NCBI GenBank assembly: GCA_903813345.2
Contig: CAIIXF020000657.1
Location: 1 to 59,797 of the forward strand
Direction: 5' to 3'
Source of the DNA: Owenia fusiformis
Lineage: Eukaryota; Annelida; Polychaeta; Sabellida; Oweniidae
DNA: 59,797 bases
Each line of letters begins with the position of its first letter. The first letter of the stretch is position 1. The position numbers and the translations under genes were made by a program. The notes beneath the pieces are model-generated. The model was not told the DNA's origin, searched no databases, and saw nothing but the letters and a program-made list of their open reading frames with translations. Shown in pieces: positions 35,901 to 50,439 of this stretch.

Positions 35901-37400
35901 AGACACATTTAGGATGACACCCTCCTCGGATGAGTGTTACGAAATAAATTTTCTTCCGAAAATTGAAATTAATGGTATAAAATGATGTTCAATAGTTCAA
36001 GTTGAACAGAGTCGTGATGTCTGGTGTCATCTCGGGATGACACGTCTCCGGACGAGACACATTTAGGATGACACCCTCCTCGGATGAGTGTTACGAAATA
36101 AATTTTCTTCCGAAAATTGAAATTAATGGTATAAAATGATGTCATAGTTCAAGTTGAACAGAGTCGTGATGTCCTGGTGTCATCTCGGGATGACACGTCT
36201 CCGGACGAGACACATTTAGGATGACACCCTCCTCGGATGAGTGTTACGAAATAAAATTTTCTTCCGAAAATTGAAATTAATGGTATAAAATGATGTATAG
36301 TTCAAGTTGAACAGAGTCGTGATGTCTGGTGTCATCTCGGGATGACACGTCTCCGGACGAGACACATTTAGGATGACACCCTCCTCGGATGAGTGTTACG
36401 AAATAAATTTTTCTTCCGAAAATTGAAATTAATGGTATAAAATGATGTCAAGTTCAAGTTGAACAGAGTCGTGATGTCTGGTGTCATCTCGGGATGACAC
36501 GTCTCCGGACGAGACACATTTAGGATGACACCCTCCTCGGATGAGTGTTACGAAATAAATTTTCTTCCGAAAATTGAAATTAATGGTATAAATGATGTCA
36601 TAGTTCAAGTTGAACAGAGTCGTGATGTCTGGTGTCATCTCGGGATGACACGTCTCCGGACGAGACACATTTAGGATGACACCCTCCTCGGATGAGTGTT
36701 ACGAAATAAAATTTTCTTCCGAAAATTGAAATTAATGGTATAAAATGATGTTCATAGTTCAAGTTGAACAGAGTCGTGATGTCTGGTGTCATCTCGGGAT
36801 GACACGTCTCCGGACGAGACACATTTAGGATGACACCCTCCTCGGATGAGTGTTACGAAATAAAATTTTCTTCCGAAAATTGAAATTAATGGTATAAAAT
36901 GATGTTATAGTTTCAAGTTGAACAGAGTCGTGATGTCTGGTGTCATCTCGGGATGACACGTCTCCGGACGAGACACATTTAGGATGACACCCTCCTCGGA
37001 TGAGTGTTACGAAAGAAATTTTCTTCCGAAAATTGAAATTAATGGTATAAAATGATGTTATAGTTCAAGTTGAACAGAGTCGTGATGTCTGGTGTCATCT
37101 CGGATGACACGTCTCCGGACGAGACACATTTAGGATGACACCCTCCTCGGATGAGTGTTACGAAATAAATTTTCTTCCGAAAATTGAAATTAATGGTATA
37201 AAATGATGTATAGTTCAAGTTGAACAGAGTCGTGATGTCTGGTGTCATCTCGGGATGACACGTCTCCGGACGAGACACATTTAGGATGACACCCTCCTCG
37301 GATGAGTGTTACGAAATAAAATTTTTCTTCCGAAAATTGAAATTAATGGTATAAAATGATGTTATAGTTCAAGTTGAACAGAGTCGTGATGTCTGGTGTC
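30000..37400 (+). repeat. Family C tract with dense small indels
   Basis: Compared with the units to either side, this tract has many single-base losses and gains: gatgtatag, gatgttcatag, gagtctgatg, and a badly garbled stretch at about 30150-30600 (gttagaaccgag, ggatggacacccgtcc). Further clusters lie near 32500-32800 and 34400-34700. Substitutions are rare relative to indels, the profile expected of uncorrected long-read consensus. Confidence 0.7.
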
Positions 37401-37618
37401 ATCTCGGGATGACACGTCTCCGGACGAGACACATTTAGGATGACACCCTCCTCGGATGAGTGTTACGAAATAAATTTTTCTTCCGAAAATTGAAATTAAT
37501 GGTATAAAATGATGTTATAGTTCAAGTTGAACAGAGTCGTGATGTCTGGTGTCATCTCGGGATGACACGTCTCCGGACGAGACACATTTAGGATGACACC
37601 CTCCTCGGATGAGTGTTA

Positions 37619-38995
37619 CGAAAGAAATTTTTCTTCCGAAAATTGAAATTAATGGTATAAAATGATGTAATAGTTCAAGTTGAACAGAGTCGTGATGTCT
37701 GGTGTCATCTCGGGATGACACGTCTCCGGACGAGACACATTTAGGATGACACCCTCCTCGGATGAGTGTTACGAAATAAATTTTTCTTCCGAAAATTGAA
37801 ATTAATGGTATAAAATGATGTATAGTTCAAGTTGAACAGAGTCGTGATGTCTGGTGTCATCTCGGGATGACACGTCTCCGGACGAGACACATTTAGGATG
37901 ACACCCTCCTCGGATGAGTGTTACGAAAGAAATTTTTCTTCCGAAAATTGAAATTAATGGTATAAATGATGTTATAGTTCAAGTTGAACAGAGTCGTGAT
38001 GTCTGGTGTCATCTCGGGATGACACGTCTCCGGACGAGACACATTTAGGATGACACCCTCCTCGGATGAGTGTTACGAAATAAATTTTCTTCCGAAAATT
38101 GAAATTAATGGTATAAAATGATGTTATAGTTCAAGTTGAACAGAGTCGTGATGTCTGGTGTCATCTCGGGATGACACGTCTCCGGACGAGACACATTTAG
38201 GATGACACCCTCCTCGGATGAGTGTTACGAAAGAAATTTTCTTCCGAAAATTGAAATTAATGGTATAAAATGATGTTAAGTTCAAGTTGAACAGAGTCGT
38301 GATGTCTGGTGTCATCTCGGGATGACACGTCTCCGGACGAGACACATTTAGGATGACACCCTCCTCGGATGAGTGTTACGAAAGTAAATTTTTCTTCCGA
38401 AAATTGAAATTAATGGTATAAAATGATGTTATAGTTCAAGTTGAACAGAGTCGTGATGTCTGGTGTCATCTCGGGATGACACGTCTCCGGACGAGACACA
38501 TTTAGGATGACACCCTCCTCGGATGAGTGTTACGAAATAAATTTTCTTCCGAAAATTGAAATTAATGGTATAAAATGATGTTATAGTTCAAGTTGAACAG
38601 AGTCGTGATGTCTGGTGTCATCTCGGGATGACACGTCTCCGGACGAGACACATTTAGGATGACACCCTCCTCGGATGAGTGTTACGAAAGAAATTTTCTT
38701 CCGAAAATTGAAATTAATGGTATAAAATGATGTTATAGTTCAAGTTGAACAGAGTCGTGATGTCTGGTGTCATCTCGGGATGACACGTCTCCGGACGAGA
38801 CACATTTAGGATGACACCCTCCTCGGATGAGTGTTACGAAATAAATTTTCTTCCGAAAATTGAAATTAATGGTATAAAATGATGTTATAGTTCAAGTTGA
38901 ACAGAGTCGTGATGTCTGGTGTCATCTCGGGATGACACGTCTCCGGACGAGACACATTTAGGATGACACCCTCCTCGGATGAGTGTTACGAAAGA
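37619..38995 (+). repeat. Alternating two-unit pattern within family C
   Basis: At the variable site after ttacgaaa, successive units read g, t, g, t, g, (gt), t, g, t, g from about 37624 to 38992. This is a dimer periodicity near 306 bp on a single-site marker, whereas flanking units are mostly t. It may be a short higher-order repeat. Confidence 0.55.
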
Positions 38996-40971
38996 AATTT
39001 TTCTTCCGAAAATTGAAATTAATGGTATAAAATGATGTTATAGTTCAAGTTGAACAGAGTCGTGATGTCTGGTGTCATCTCGGGATGACACGTCTCCGGA
39101 CGAGACACATTTAGGATGACACCCTCCTCGGATGAGTGTTACGAAATAAATTTTTCTTCCGAAAATTGAAATTAATGGTATAAAATGATGTTATAGTTCA
39201 AGTTGAACAGAGTCGTGATGTCTGGTGTCATCTCGGGATGACACGTCTCCGGACGAGACACATTTAGGATGACACCCTCCTCGGATGAGTGTTACGAAAT
39301 AAATTTTTCTTCCGAAAATTGAAATTAATGGTATAAAATGATGTTATAGTTCAAGTTGAACAGAGTCGTGATGTCTGGTGTCATCTCGGGATGACACGTC
39401 TCCGGACGAGACACATTTAGGATGACACCCTCCTCGGATGAGTGTTACGAAATAAATTTTTCTTCCGAAAATTGAAATTAATGGTATAAAATGATGTTAT
39501 AGTTCAAGTTGAACAGAGTCGTGATGTCTGGTGTCATCTCGGGATGACACGTCTCCGGACGAGACACATTTAGGATGACACCCTCCTCGGATGAGTGTTA
39601 CGAAAGAAATTTTTCTTCCGAAAATTGAAATTAATGGTATAAAATGATGTTATAGTTCAAGTTGAACAGAGTCGTGATGTCTGGTGTCATCTCGGGATGA
39701 CACGTCTCCGGACGAGACACATTTAGGATGACACCCTCCTCGGATGAGTGTTACGAAATAAATTTTCTTCCGAAAATTGAAATTAATGGTATAAAATGAT
39801 GTTATAGTTCAAGTTGAACAGAGTCGTGATGTCTGGTGTCATCTCGGGATGACACGTCTCCGGACGAGACACATTTAGGATGACACCCTCCTCGGATGAG
39901 TGTTACGAAATAAATTTTTCTTCCGAAAATTGAAATTAATGGTATAAAATGATGTTATAGTTCAAGTTGAACAGAGTCGTGATGTCTGGTGTCATCTCGG
40001 GATGACACGTCTCCGGACGAGACACATTTAGGATGACACCCTCCTCGGATGAGTGTTACGAAATAAATTTTCTTCCGAAAATTGAAATTAATGGTATAAA
40101 ATGATGTTATAGTTCAAGTTGAACAGAGTCGTGATGTCTGGTGTCATCTCGGGATGACACGTCTCCGGACGAGACACATTTAGGATGACACCCTCCTCGG
40201 ATGAGTGTTACGAAATAAATTTTTCTTCCGAAAATTGAAATTAATGGTATAAAATGATGTTATAGTTCAAGTTGAACAGAGTCGTGATGTCTGGTGTCAT
40301 CTCGGGATGACACGTCTCCGGACGAGACACATTTAGGATGACACCCTCCTCGGATGAGTGTTACGAAATAAATTTTCTTCCGAAAATTGAAATTAATGGT
40401 ATAAAATGATGTATAGTTCAAGTTGAACAGAGTCGTGATGTCTGGTGTCATCTCGGGATGACACGTCTCCGGACGAGACACATTTAGGATGACACCCTCC
40501 TCGGATGAGTGTTACGAAATAAATTTTTCTTCCGAAAATTGAAATTAATGGTATAAAATGATGTTATAGTTCAAGTTGAACAGAGTCGTGATGTCTGGTG
40601 TCATCTCGGGATGACACGTCTCCGGACGAGACACATTTAGGATGACACCCTCCTCGGATGAGTGTTACGAAATAAATTTTCTTCCGAAAATTGAAATTAA
40701 TGGTATAAAATGATGTTATAGTTCAAGTTGAACAGAGTCGTGATGTCTGGTGTCATCTCGGGATGACACGTCTCCGGACGAGACACATTTAGGATGACAC
40801 CCTCCTCGGATGAGTGTTACGAAATAAATTTTTCTTCCGAAAATTGAAATTAATGGTATAAAATGATGTCATAGTTCAAGTTGAACAGAGTCGTGATGTC
40901 TGGTGTCATCTCGGGATGACACGTCTCCGGACGAGACACATTTAGGATGACACCCTCCTCGGATGAGTGTT

Positions 40972-43425
40972 ACGAAAGAAATTTTTCTTCCGAAAATTGA
41001 AATTAATGGTATAAAATGATGTTATAGTTCAAGTTGAACAGAGTCGTGATGTCTGGTGTCATCTCGGGATGACACGTCTCCGGACGAGACACATTTAGGA
41101 TGACACCCTCCTCGGATGAGTGTTACGAAAGAAATTTTTCTTCCGAAAATTGAAATTAATGGTATAAAATGATGTTATAGTTCAAGTTGAACAGAGTCGT
41201 GATGTCTGGTGTCATCTCGGGATGACACGTCTCCGGACGAGACACATTTAGGATGACACCCTCCTCGGATGAGTGTTACGAAAGAAATTTTTCTTCCGAA
41301 ATTGAAATTAATGGTATAAAATGATGTTATAGTTCAAGTTGAACAGAGTCGTGATGTCTGGTGTCATCTCGGGATGACACGTCTCCGGACGAGACACATT
41401 TAGGATGACACCCTCCTCGGATGAGTGTTACGAAAGAAATTTTTCTTCCGAAAATTGAAATTAATGGTATAAAATGATGTTATAGTTCAAGTTGAACAGA
41501 GTCGTGATGTCTGGTGTCATCTCGGGATGACACGTCTCCGGACGAGACACATTTAGGATGACACCCTCCTCGGATGAGTGTTACGAAAGAAATTTTTCTT
41601 CCGAAAATTGAAATTAATGGTATAAAATGATGTTATAGTTCAAGTTGAACAGAGTCGTGATGTCTGGTGTCATCTCGGGATGACACGTCTCCGGACGAGA
41701 CACATTTAGGATGACACCCTCCTCGGATGAGTGTTACGAAAGAAATTTTTCTTCCGAAAATTGAAATTAATGGTATAAAATGATGTATAGTTCAAGTTGA
41801 ACAGAGTCGTGATGTCTGGTGTCATCTCGGGATGACACGTCTCCGGACGAGACACATTTAGGATGACACCCTCCTCGGATGAGTGTTACGAAAGAAATTT
41901 TCTTCCGAAAATTGAAATTAATGGTATAAAATGATGTTATAGTTCAAGTTGAACAGAGTCGTGATGTCTGGTGTCATCTCGGGATGACACGTCTCCGGAC
42001 GAGACACATTTAGGATGACACCCTCCTCGGATGAGTGTTACGAAAGAAATTTTTCTTCCGAAAATTGAAATTAATGGTATAAAATGATGTTATAGTTCAA
42101 GTTGAACAGAGTCGTGATGTCTGGTGTCATCTCGGGATGACACGTCTCCGGACGAGACACATTTAGGATGACACCCTCCTCGGATGAGTGTTACGAAAGA
42201 AATTTTTCTTCCGAAAATTGAAATTAATGGTATAAAATGATGTTATAGTTCAAGTTGAACAGAGTCGTGATGTCTGGTGTCATCTCGGGATGACACGTCT
42301 CCGGACGAGACACATTTAGGATGACACCCTCCTCGGATGAGTGTTACGAAAGAAATTTTTCTTCCGAAAATTGAAATTAATGGTATAAAATGATGTTATA
42401 GTTCAAGTTGAACAGAGTCGTGATGTCTGGTGTCATCTCGGGATGACACGTCTCCGGACGAGACACATTTAGGATGACACCCTCCTCGGATGAGTGTTAC
42501 GAAAGAAATTTTCTTCCGAAAATTGAAATTAATGGTATAAAATGATGTTATAGTTCAAGTTGAACAGAGTCGTGATGTCTGGTGTCATCTCGGGATGACA
42601 CGTCTCCGGACGAGACACATTTAGGATGACACCCTCCTCGGATGAGTGTTACGAAAGAAATTTTCTTCCGAAAATTGAAATTAATGGTATAAAATGATGT
42701 TATAGTTCAAGTTGAACAGAGTCGTGATGTCTGGTGTCATCTCGGGATGACACGTCTCCGGACGAGACACATTTAGGATGACACCCTCCTCGGATGAGTG
42801 TTACGAAAGAAATTTTTCTTCCGAAAATTGAAATTAATGGTATAAAATGATGTTATAGTTCAAGTTGAACAGAGTCGTGATGTCTGGTGTCATCTCGGGA
42901 TGACACGTCTCCGGACGAGACACATTTAGGATGACACCCTCCTCGGATGAGTGTTACGAAAGAAATTTTTCTTCCGAAAATTGAAATTAATGGTATAAAA
43001 TGATGTTATAGTTCAAGTTGAACAGAGTCGTGATGTCTGGTGTCATCTCGGGATGACACGTCTCCGGACGAGACACATTTAGGATGACACCCTCCTCGGA
43101 TGAGTGTTACGAAAGAAATTTTTCTTCCGAAAATTGAAATTAATGGTATAAAATGATGTTATAGTTCAAGTTGAACAGAGTCGTGATGTCTGGTGTCATC
43201 TCGGGATGACACGTCTCCGGACGAGACACATTTAGGATGACACCCTCCTCGGATGAGTGTTACGAAAGAAAATTTTCTTCCGAAAATTGAAATTAATGGT
43301 ATAAAATGATGTTATAGTTCAAGTTGAACAGAGTCGTGATGTCTGGTGTCATCTCGGGATGACACGTCTCCGGACGAGACACATTTAGGATGACACCCTC
43401 CTCGGATGAGTGTTACGAAAGAAAT
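40972..43425 (+). repeat. Block of 17 consecutive acgaaag-type units
   Basis: From about 40972 to 43425 every unit has g at the variable site (acgaaagaaat), while units before and after carry t. A contiguous run of one variant points to local amplification or conversion. Confidence 0.8.
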
Positions 43426-46400
43426 TTTCTTCCGAAAATTGAAATTAATGGTATAAAATGATGTTATAGTTCAAGTTGAACAGAGTCGTGATGTCTGGTG
43501 TCATCTCGGGATGACACGTCTCCGGACGAGACACATTTAGGATGACACCCTCCTCGGATGAGTGTTACGAAATAAATTTTCTTCCGAAAATTGAAATTAA
43601 TGGTATAAAATGATGTTATAGTTCAAGTTGAACAGAGTCGTGATGTCTGGTGTCATCTCGGGATGACACGTCTCCGGACGAGACACATTTAGGATGACAC
43701 CCTCCTCGGATGAGTGTTACGAAATAAATTTTTCTTCCGAAAATTGAAATTAATGGTATAAAATGATGTTATAGTTCAAGTTGAACAGAGTCGTGATGTC
43801 TGGTGTCATCTCGGGATGACACGTCTCCGGACGAGACACATTTAGGATGACACCCTCCTCGGATGAGTGTTACGAAATAAATTTTTCTTCCGAAAATTGA
43901 AATTAATGGTATAAAATGATGTTATAGTTCAAGTTGAACAGAGTCGTGATGTCTGGTGTCATCTCGGGATGACACGTCTCCGGACGAGACACATTTAGGA
44001 TGACACCCTCCTCGGATGAGTGTTACGAAATAAATTTTTCTTCCGAAAATTGAAATTAATGGTATAAAATGATGTTATAGTTCAAGTTGAACAGAGTCGT
44101 GATGTCTGGTGTCATCTCGGGATGACACGTCTCCGGACGAGACACATTTAGGATGACACCCTCCTCGGATGAGTGTTACGAAATAAATTTTTCTTCCGAA
44201 AATTGAAATTAATGGTATAAAATGATGTTATAGTTCAAGTTGAACAGAGTCGTGATGTCTGGTGTCATCTCGGGATGACACGTCTCCGGACGAGACACAT
44301 TTAGGATGACACCCTCCTCGGATGAGTGTTACGAAATAAATTTTTCTTCCGAAAATTGAAATTAATGGTATAAAATGATGTTATAGTTCAAGTTGAACAG
44401 AGTCGTGATGTCTGGTGTCATCTCGGGATGACACGTCTCCGGACGAGACACATTTAGGATGACACCCTCCTCGGATGAGTGTTACGAAATAAATTTTTCT
44501 TCCGAAAATTGAAATTAATGGTATAAAATGATGTCTAAGTTCAAGTTGAACAGAGTCGTGATGTCTGGTGTCATCTCGGGATGACACGTCTCCGGACGAG
44601 ACACATTTAGGATGACACCCTCCTCGGATGAGTGTTACGAAATAAATTTTTCTTCCGAAAATTGAAATTAATGGTATAAAATGATGTTATAGTTCAAGTT
44701 GAACAGAGTCGTGATGTCTGGTGTCATCTCGGGATGACACGTCTCCGGACGAGACACATTTAGGATGACACCCTCCTCGGATGAGTGTTACGAAATAAAT
44801 TTTTCTTCCGAAAATTGAAATTAATGGTATAAAATGATGTTATAGTTCAAGTTGAACAGAGTCGTGATGTCTGGTGTCATCTCGGGATGACACGTCTCCG
44901 GACGAGACACATTTAGGATGACACCCTCCTCGGATGAGTGTTACGAAATAAATTTTTCTTCCGAAAATTGAAATTAATGGTATAAAATGATGTTATAGTT
45001 CAAGTTGAACAGAGTCGTGATGTCTGGTGTCATCTCGGGATGACACGTCTCCGGACGAGACACATTTAGGATGACACCCTCCTCGGATGAGTGTTACGAA
45101 ATAAATTTTTCTTCCGAAAATTGAAATTAATGGTATAAAATGATGTTATAGTTCAAGTTGAACAGAGTCGTGATGTCTGGTGTCATCTCGGGATGACACG
45201 TCTCCGGACGAGACACATTTAGGATGACACCCTCCTCGGATGAGTGTTACGAAATAAATTTTTCTTCCGAAAATTGAAATTAATGGTATAAAATGATGTT
45301 ATAGTTCAAGTTGAACAGAGTCGTGATGTCTGGTGTCATCTCGGGATGACACGTCTCCGGACGAGACACATTTAGGATGACACCCTCCTCGGATGAGTGT
45401 TACGAAATAAATTTTTCTTCCGAAAATTGAAATTAATGGTATAAAATGATGTATAGTTCAAGTTGAACAGAGTCGTGATGTCTGGTGTCATCTCGGGATG
45501 ACACGTCTCCGGACGAGACACATTTAGGATGACACCCTCCTCGGATGAGTGTTACGAAATAAATTTTTCTTCCGAAAATTGAAATTAATGGTATAAAATG
45601 ATGTTATAGTTCAAGTTGAACAGAGTCGTGATGTCTGGTGTCATCTCGGGATGACACGTCTCCGGACGAGACACATTTAGGATGACACCCTCCTCGGATG
45701 AGTGTTACGAAATAAATTTTTCTTCCGAAAATTGAAATTAATGGTATAAAATGATGTTATAGTTCAAGTTGAACAGAGTCGTGATGTCTGGTGTCATCTC
45801 GGGATGACACGTCTCCGGACGAGACACATTTAGGATGACACCCTCCTCGGATGAGTGTTACGAAATAAATTTTTCTTCCGAAAATTGAAATTAATGGTAT
45901 AAAATGATGTTATAGTTCAAGTTGAACAGAGTCGTGATGTCTGGTGTCATCTCGGGATGACACGTCTCCGGACGAGACACATTTAGGATGACACCCTCCT
46001 CGGATGAGTGTTACGAAATAAATTTTTCTTCCGAAAATTGAAATTAATGGTATAAAATGATGTTATAGTTCAAGTTGAACAGAGTCGTGATGTCTGGTGT
46101 CATCTCGGGATGACACGTCTCCGGACGAGACACATTTAGGATGACACCCTCCTCGGATGAGTGTTACGAAATAAATTTTTCTTCCGAAAATTGAAATTAA
46201 TGGTATAAAATGATGTTATAGTTCAAGTTGAACAGAGTCGTGATGTCTGGTGTCATCTCGGGATGACACGTCTCCGGACGAGACACATTTAGGATGACAC
46301 CCTCCTCGGATGAGTGTTACGAAATAAATTTTTCTTCCGAAAATTGAAATTAATGGTATAAAATGATGTTATAGTTCAAGTTGAACAGAGTCGTGATGTC

Positions 46401-49400
46401 TGGTGTCATCTCGGGATGACACGTCTCCGGACGAGACACATTTAGGATGACACCCTCCTCGGATGAGTGTTACGAAATAAATTTTCTTCCGAAAATTGAA
46501 ATTAATGGTATAAAATGATGTTATAGTTCAAGTTGAACAGAGTCGTGATGTCTGGTGTCATCTCGGGATGACACGTCTCCGGACGAGACACATTTAGGAT
46601 GACACCCTCCTCGGATGAGTGTTACGAAATAAATTTTCTTCCGAAAATTGAAATTAATGGTATAAAATGATGTTATAGTTCAAGTTGAACAGAGTCGTGA
46701 TGTCTGGTGTCATCTCGGGATGACACGTCTCCGGACGAGACACATTTAGGATGACACCCTCCTCGGATGAGTGTTACGAAATAAATTTTTCTTCCGAAAA
46801 TTGAAATTAATGGTATAAAATGATGTTATAGTTCAAGTTGAACAGAGTCGTGATGTCTGGTGTCATCTCGGGATGACACGTCTCCGGACGAGACACATTT
46901 AGGATGACACCCTCCTCGGATGAGTGTTACGAAATAAATTTTCTTCCGAAAATTGAAATTAATGGTATAAAATGATGTTATAGTTCAAGTTGAACAGAGT
47001 CGTGATGTCTGGTGTCATCTCGGGATGACACGTCTCCGGACGAGACACATTTAGGATGACACCCTCCTCGGATGAGTGTTACGAAATAAATTTTTCTTCC
47101 GAAAATTGAAATTAATGGTATAAAATGATGTTATAGTTCAAGTTGAACAGAGTCGTGATGTCTGGTGTCATCTCGGGATGACACGTCTCCGGACGAGACA
47201 CATTTAGGATGACACCCTCCTCGGATGAGTGTTACGAAATAAATTTTTCTTCCGAAAATTGAAATTAATGGTATAAAATGATGTTATAGTTCAAGTTGAA
47301 CAGAGTCGTGATGTCTGGTGTCATCTCGGGATGACACGTCTCCGGACGAGACACATTTAGGATGACACCCTCCTCGGATGAGTGTTACGAAATAAATTTT
47401 TCTTCCGAAAATTGAAATTAATGGTATAAAATGATGTATAGTTCAAGTTGAACAGAGTCGTGATGTCTGGTGTCATCTCGGGATGACACGTCTCCGGACG
47501 AGACACATTTAGGATGACACCCTCCTCGGATGAGTGTTACGAAATAAATTTTTCTTCCGAAAATTGAAATTAATGGTATAAAATGATGTTATAGTTCAAG
47601 TTGAACAGAGTCGTGATGTCTGGTGTCATCTCGGGATGACACGTCTCCGGACGAGACACATTTAGGATGACACCCTCCTCGGATGAGTGTTACGAAATAA
47701 ATTTTTCTTCCGAAAATTGAAATTAATGGTATAAAATGATGTTATAGTTCAAGTTGAACAGAGTCGTGATGTCTGGTGTCATCTCGGGATGACACGTCTC
47801 CGGACGAGACACATTTAGGATGACACCCTCCTCGGATGAGTGTTACGAAATAAATTTTCTTCCGAAAATTGAAATTAATGGTATAAAATGATGTTATAGT
47901 TCAAGTTGAACAGAGTCGTGATGTCTGGTGTCATCTCGGGATGACACGTCTCCGGACGAGACACATTTAGGATGACACCCTCCTCGGATGAGTGTTACGA
48001 AATAAATTTTTCTTCCGAAAATTGAAATTAATGGTATAAAATGATGTTATAGTTCAAGTTGAACAGAGTCGTGATGTCTGGTGTCATCTCGGGATGACAC
48101 GTCTCCGGACGAGACACATTTAGGATGACACCCTCCTCGGATGAGTGTTACGAAATAAATTTTTCTTCCGAAAATTGAAATTAATGGTATAAAATGATGT
48201 TATAGTTCAAGTTGAACAGAGTCGTGATGTCTGGTGTCATCTCGGGATGACACGTCTCCGGACGAGACACATTTAGGATGACACCCTCCTCGGATGAGTG
48301 TTACGAAATAAATTTTTCTTCCGAAAATTGAAATTAATGGTATAAAATGATGTTATAGTTCAAGTTGAACAGAGTCGTGATGTCTGGTGTCATCTCGGGA
48401 TGACACGTCTCCGGACGAGACACATTTAGGATGACACCCTCCTCGGATGAGTGTTACGAAATAAATTTTCTTCCGAAAATTGAAATTAATGGTATAAAAT
48501 GATGTTATAGTTCAAGTTGAACAGAGTCGTGATGTCTGGTGTCATCTCGGGATGACACGTCTCCGGACGAGACACATTTAGGATGACACCCTCCTCGGAT
48601 GAGTGTTACGAAATAAATTTTCTTCCGAAAATTGAAATTAATGGTATAAAATGATGTCATAGTTCAAGTTGAACAGAGTCGTGATGTCTGGTGTCATCTC
48701 GGGATGACACGTCTCCGGACGAGACACATTTAGGATGACACCCTCCTCGGATGAGTGTTACGAAATAAATTTTCTTCCGAAAATTGAAATTAATGGTATA
48801 AAATGATGTTATAGTTCAAGTTGAACAGAGTCGTGATGTCTGGTGTCATCTCGGGATGACACGTCTCCGGACGAGACACATTTAGGATGACACCCTCCTC
48901 GGATGAGTGTTACGAAATAAAATTTTCTTCCGAAAATTGAAATTAATGGTATAAAATGATGTTATAGTTCAAGTTGAACAGAGTCGTGATGTCTGGTGTC
49001 ATCTCGGGATGACACGTCTCCGGACGAGACACATTTAGGATGACACCCTCCTCGGATGAGTGTTACGAAATAAATTTTTCTTCCGAAAATTGAAATTAAT
49101 GGTATAAAATGATGTTATAGTTCAAGTTGAACAGAGTCGTGATGTCTGGTGTCATCTCGGGATGACACGTCTCCGGACGAGACACATTTAGGATGACACC
49201 CTCCTCGGATGAGTGTTACGAAATAAATTTTTCTTCCGAAAATTGAAATTAATGGTATAAAATGATGTTATAGTTCAAGTTGAACAGAGTCGTGATGTCT
49301 GGTGTCATCTCGGGATGACACGTCTCCGGACGAGACACATTTAGGATGACACCCTCCTCGGATGAGTGTTACGAAATAAATTTTTCTTCCGAAAATTGAA

Positions 49401-50439
49401 ATTAATGGTATAAAATGATGTTATAGTTCAAGTTGAACAGAGTCGTGATGTCTGGTGTCATCTCGGGATGACACGTCTCCGGACGAGACACATTTAGGAT
49501 GACACCCTCCTCGGATGAGTGTTACGAAATAAATTTTTCTTCCGAAAATTGAAATTAATGGTATAAAATGATGTTATAGTTCAAGTTGAACAGAGTCGTG
49601 ATGTCTGGTGTCATCTCGGGATGACACGTCTCCGGACGAGACACATTTAGGATGACACCCTCCTCGGATGAGTGTTACGAAATAAATTTTTCTTCCGAAA
49701 ATTGAAATTAATGGTATAAAATGATGTTATAGTTCAAGTTGAACAGAGTCGTGATGTCTGGTGTCATCTCGGGATGACACGTCTCCGGACGAGACACATT
49801 TAGGATGACACCCTCCTCGGATGAGTGTTACGAAATAAAATTTTTCTTCCGAAAATTGAAATTAATGGTATAAAATGATGTTATAGTTCAAGTTGAACAG
49901 AGTCGTGATGTCTGGTGTCATCTCGGGATGACACGTCTCCGGACGAGACACATTTAGGATGACACCCTCCTCGGATGAGTGTTACGAAATAAATTTTTCT
50001 TCCGAAAATTGAAATTAATGGTATAAAATGATGTTATAGTTCAAGTTGAACAGAGTCGTGATGTCTGGTGTCATCTCGGGATGACACGTCTCCGGACGAG
50101 ACACATTTAGGATGACACCCTCCTCGGATGAGTGTTACGAAATAAATTTTTCTTCCGAAAATTGAAATTAATGGTATAAAATGATGTTATAGTTCAAGTT
50201 GAACAGAGTCGTGATGTCTGGTGTCATCTCGGGATGACACGTCTCCGGACGAGACACATTTAGGATGACACCCTCCTCGGATGAGTGTTACGAAATAAAT
50301 TTTCTTCCGAAAATTGAAATTAATGGTATAAAATGATGTTATAGTTCAAGTTGAACAGAGTCGTGATGTCTGGTGTCATCTCGGGATGACACGTCTCCGG
50401 ACGAGACACATTTAGGATGACACCCTCCTCGGATGAGTG

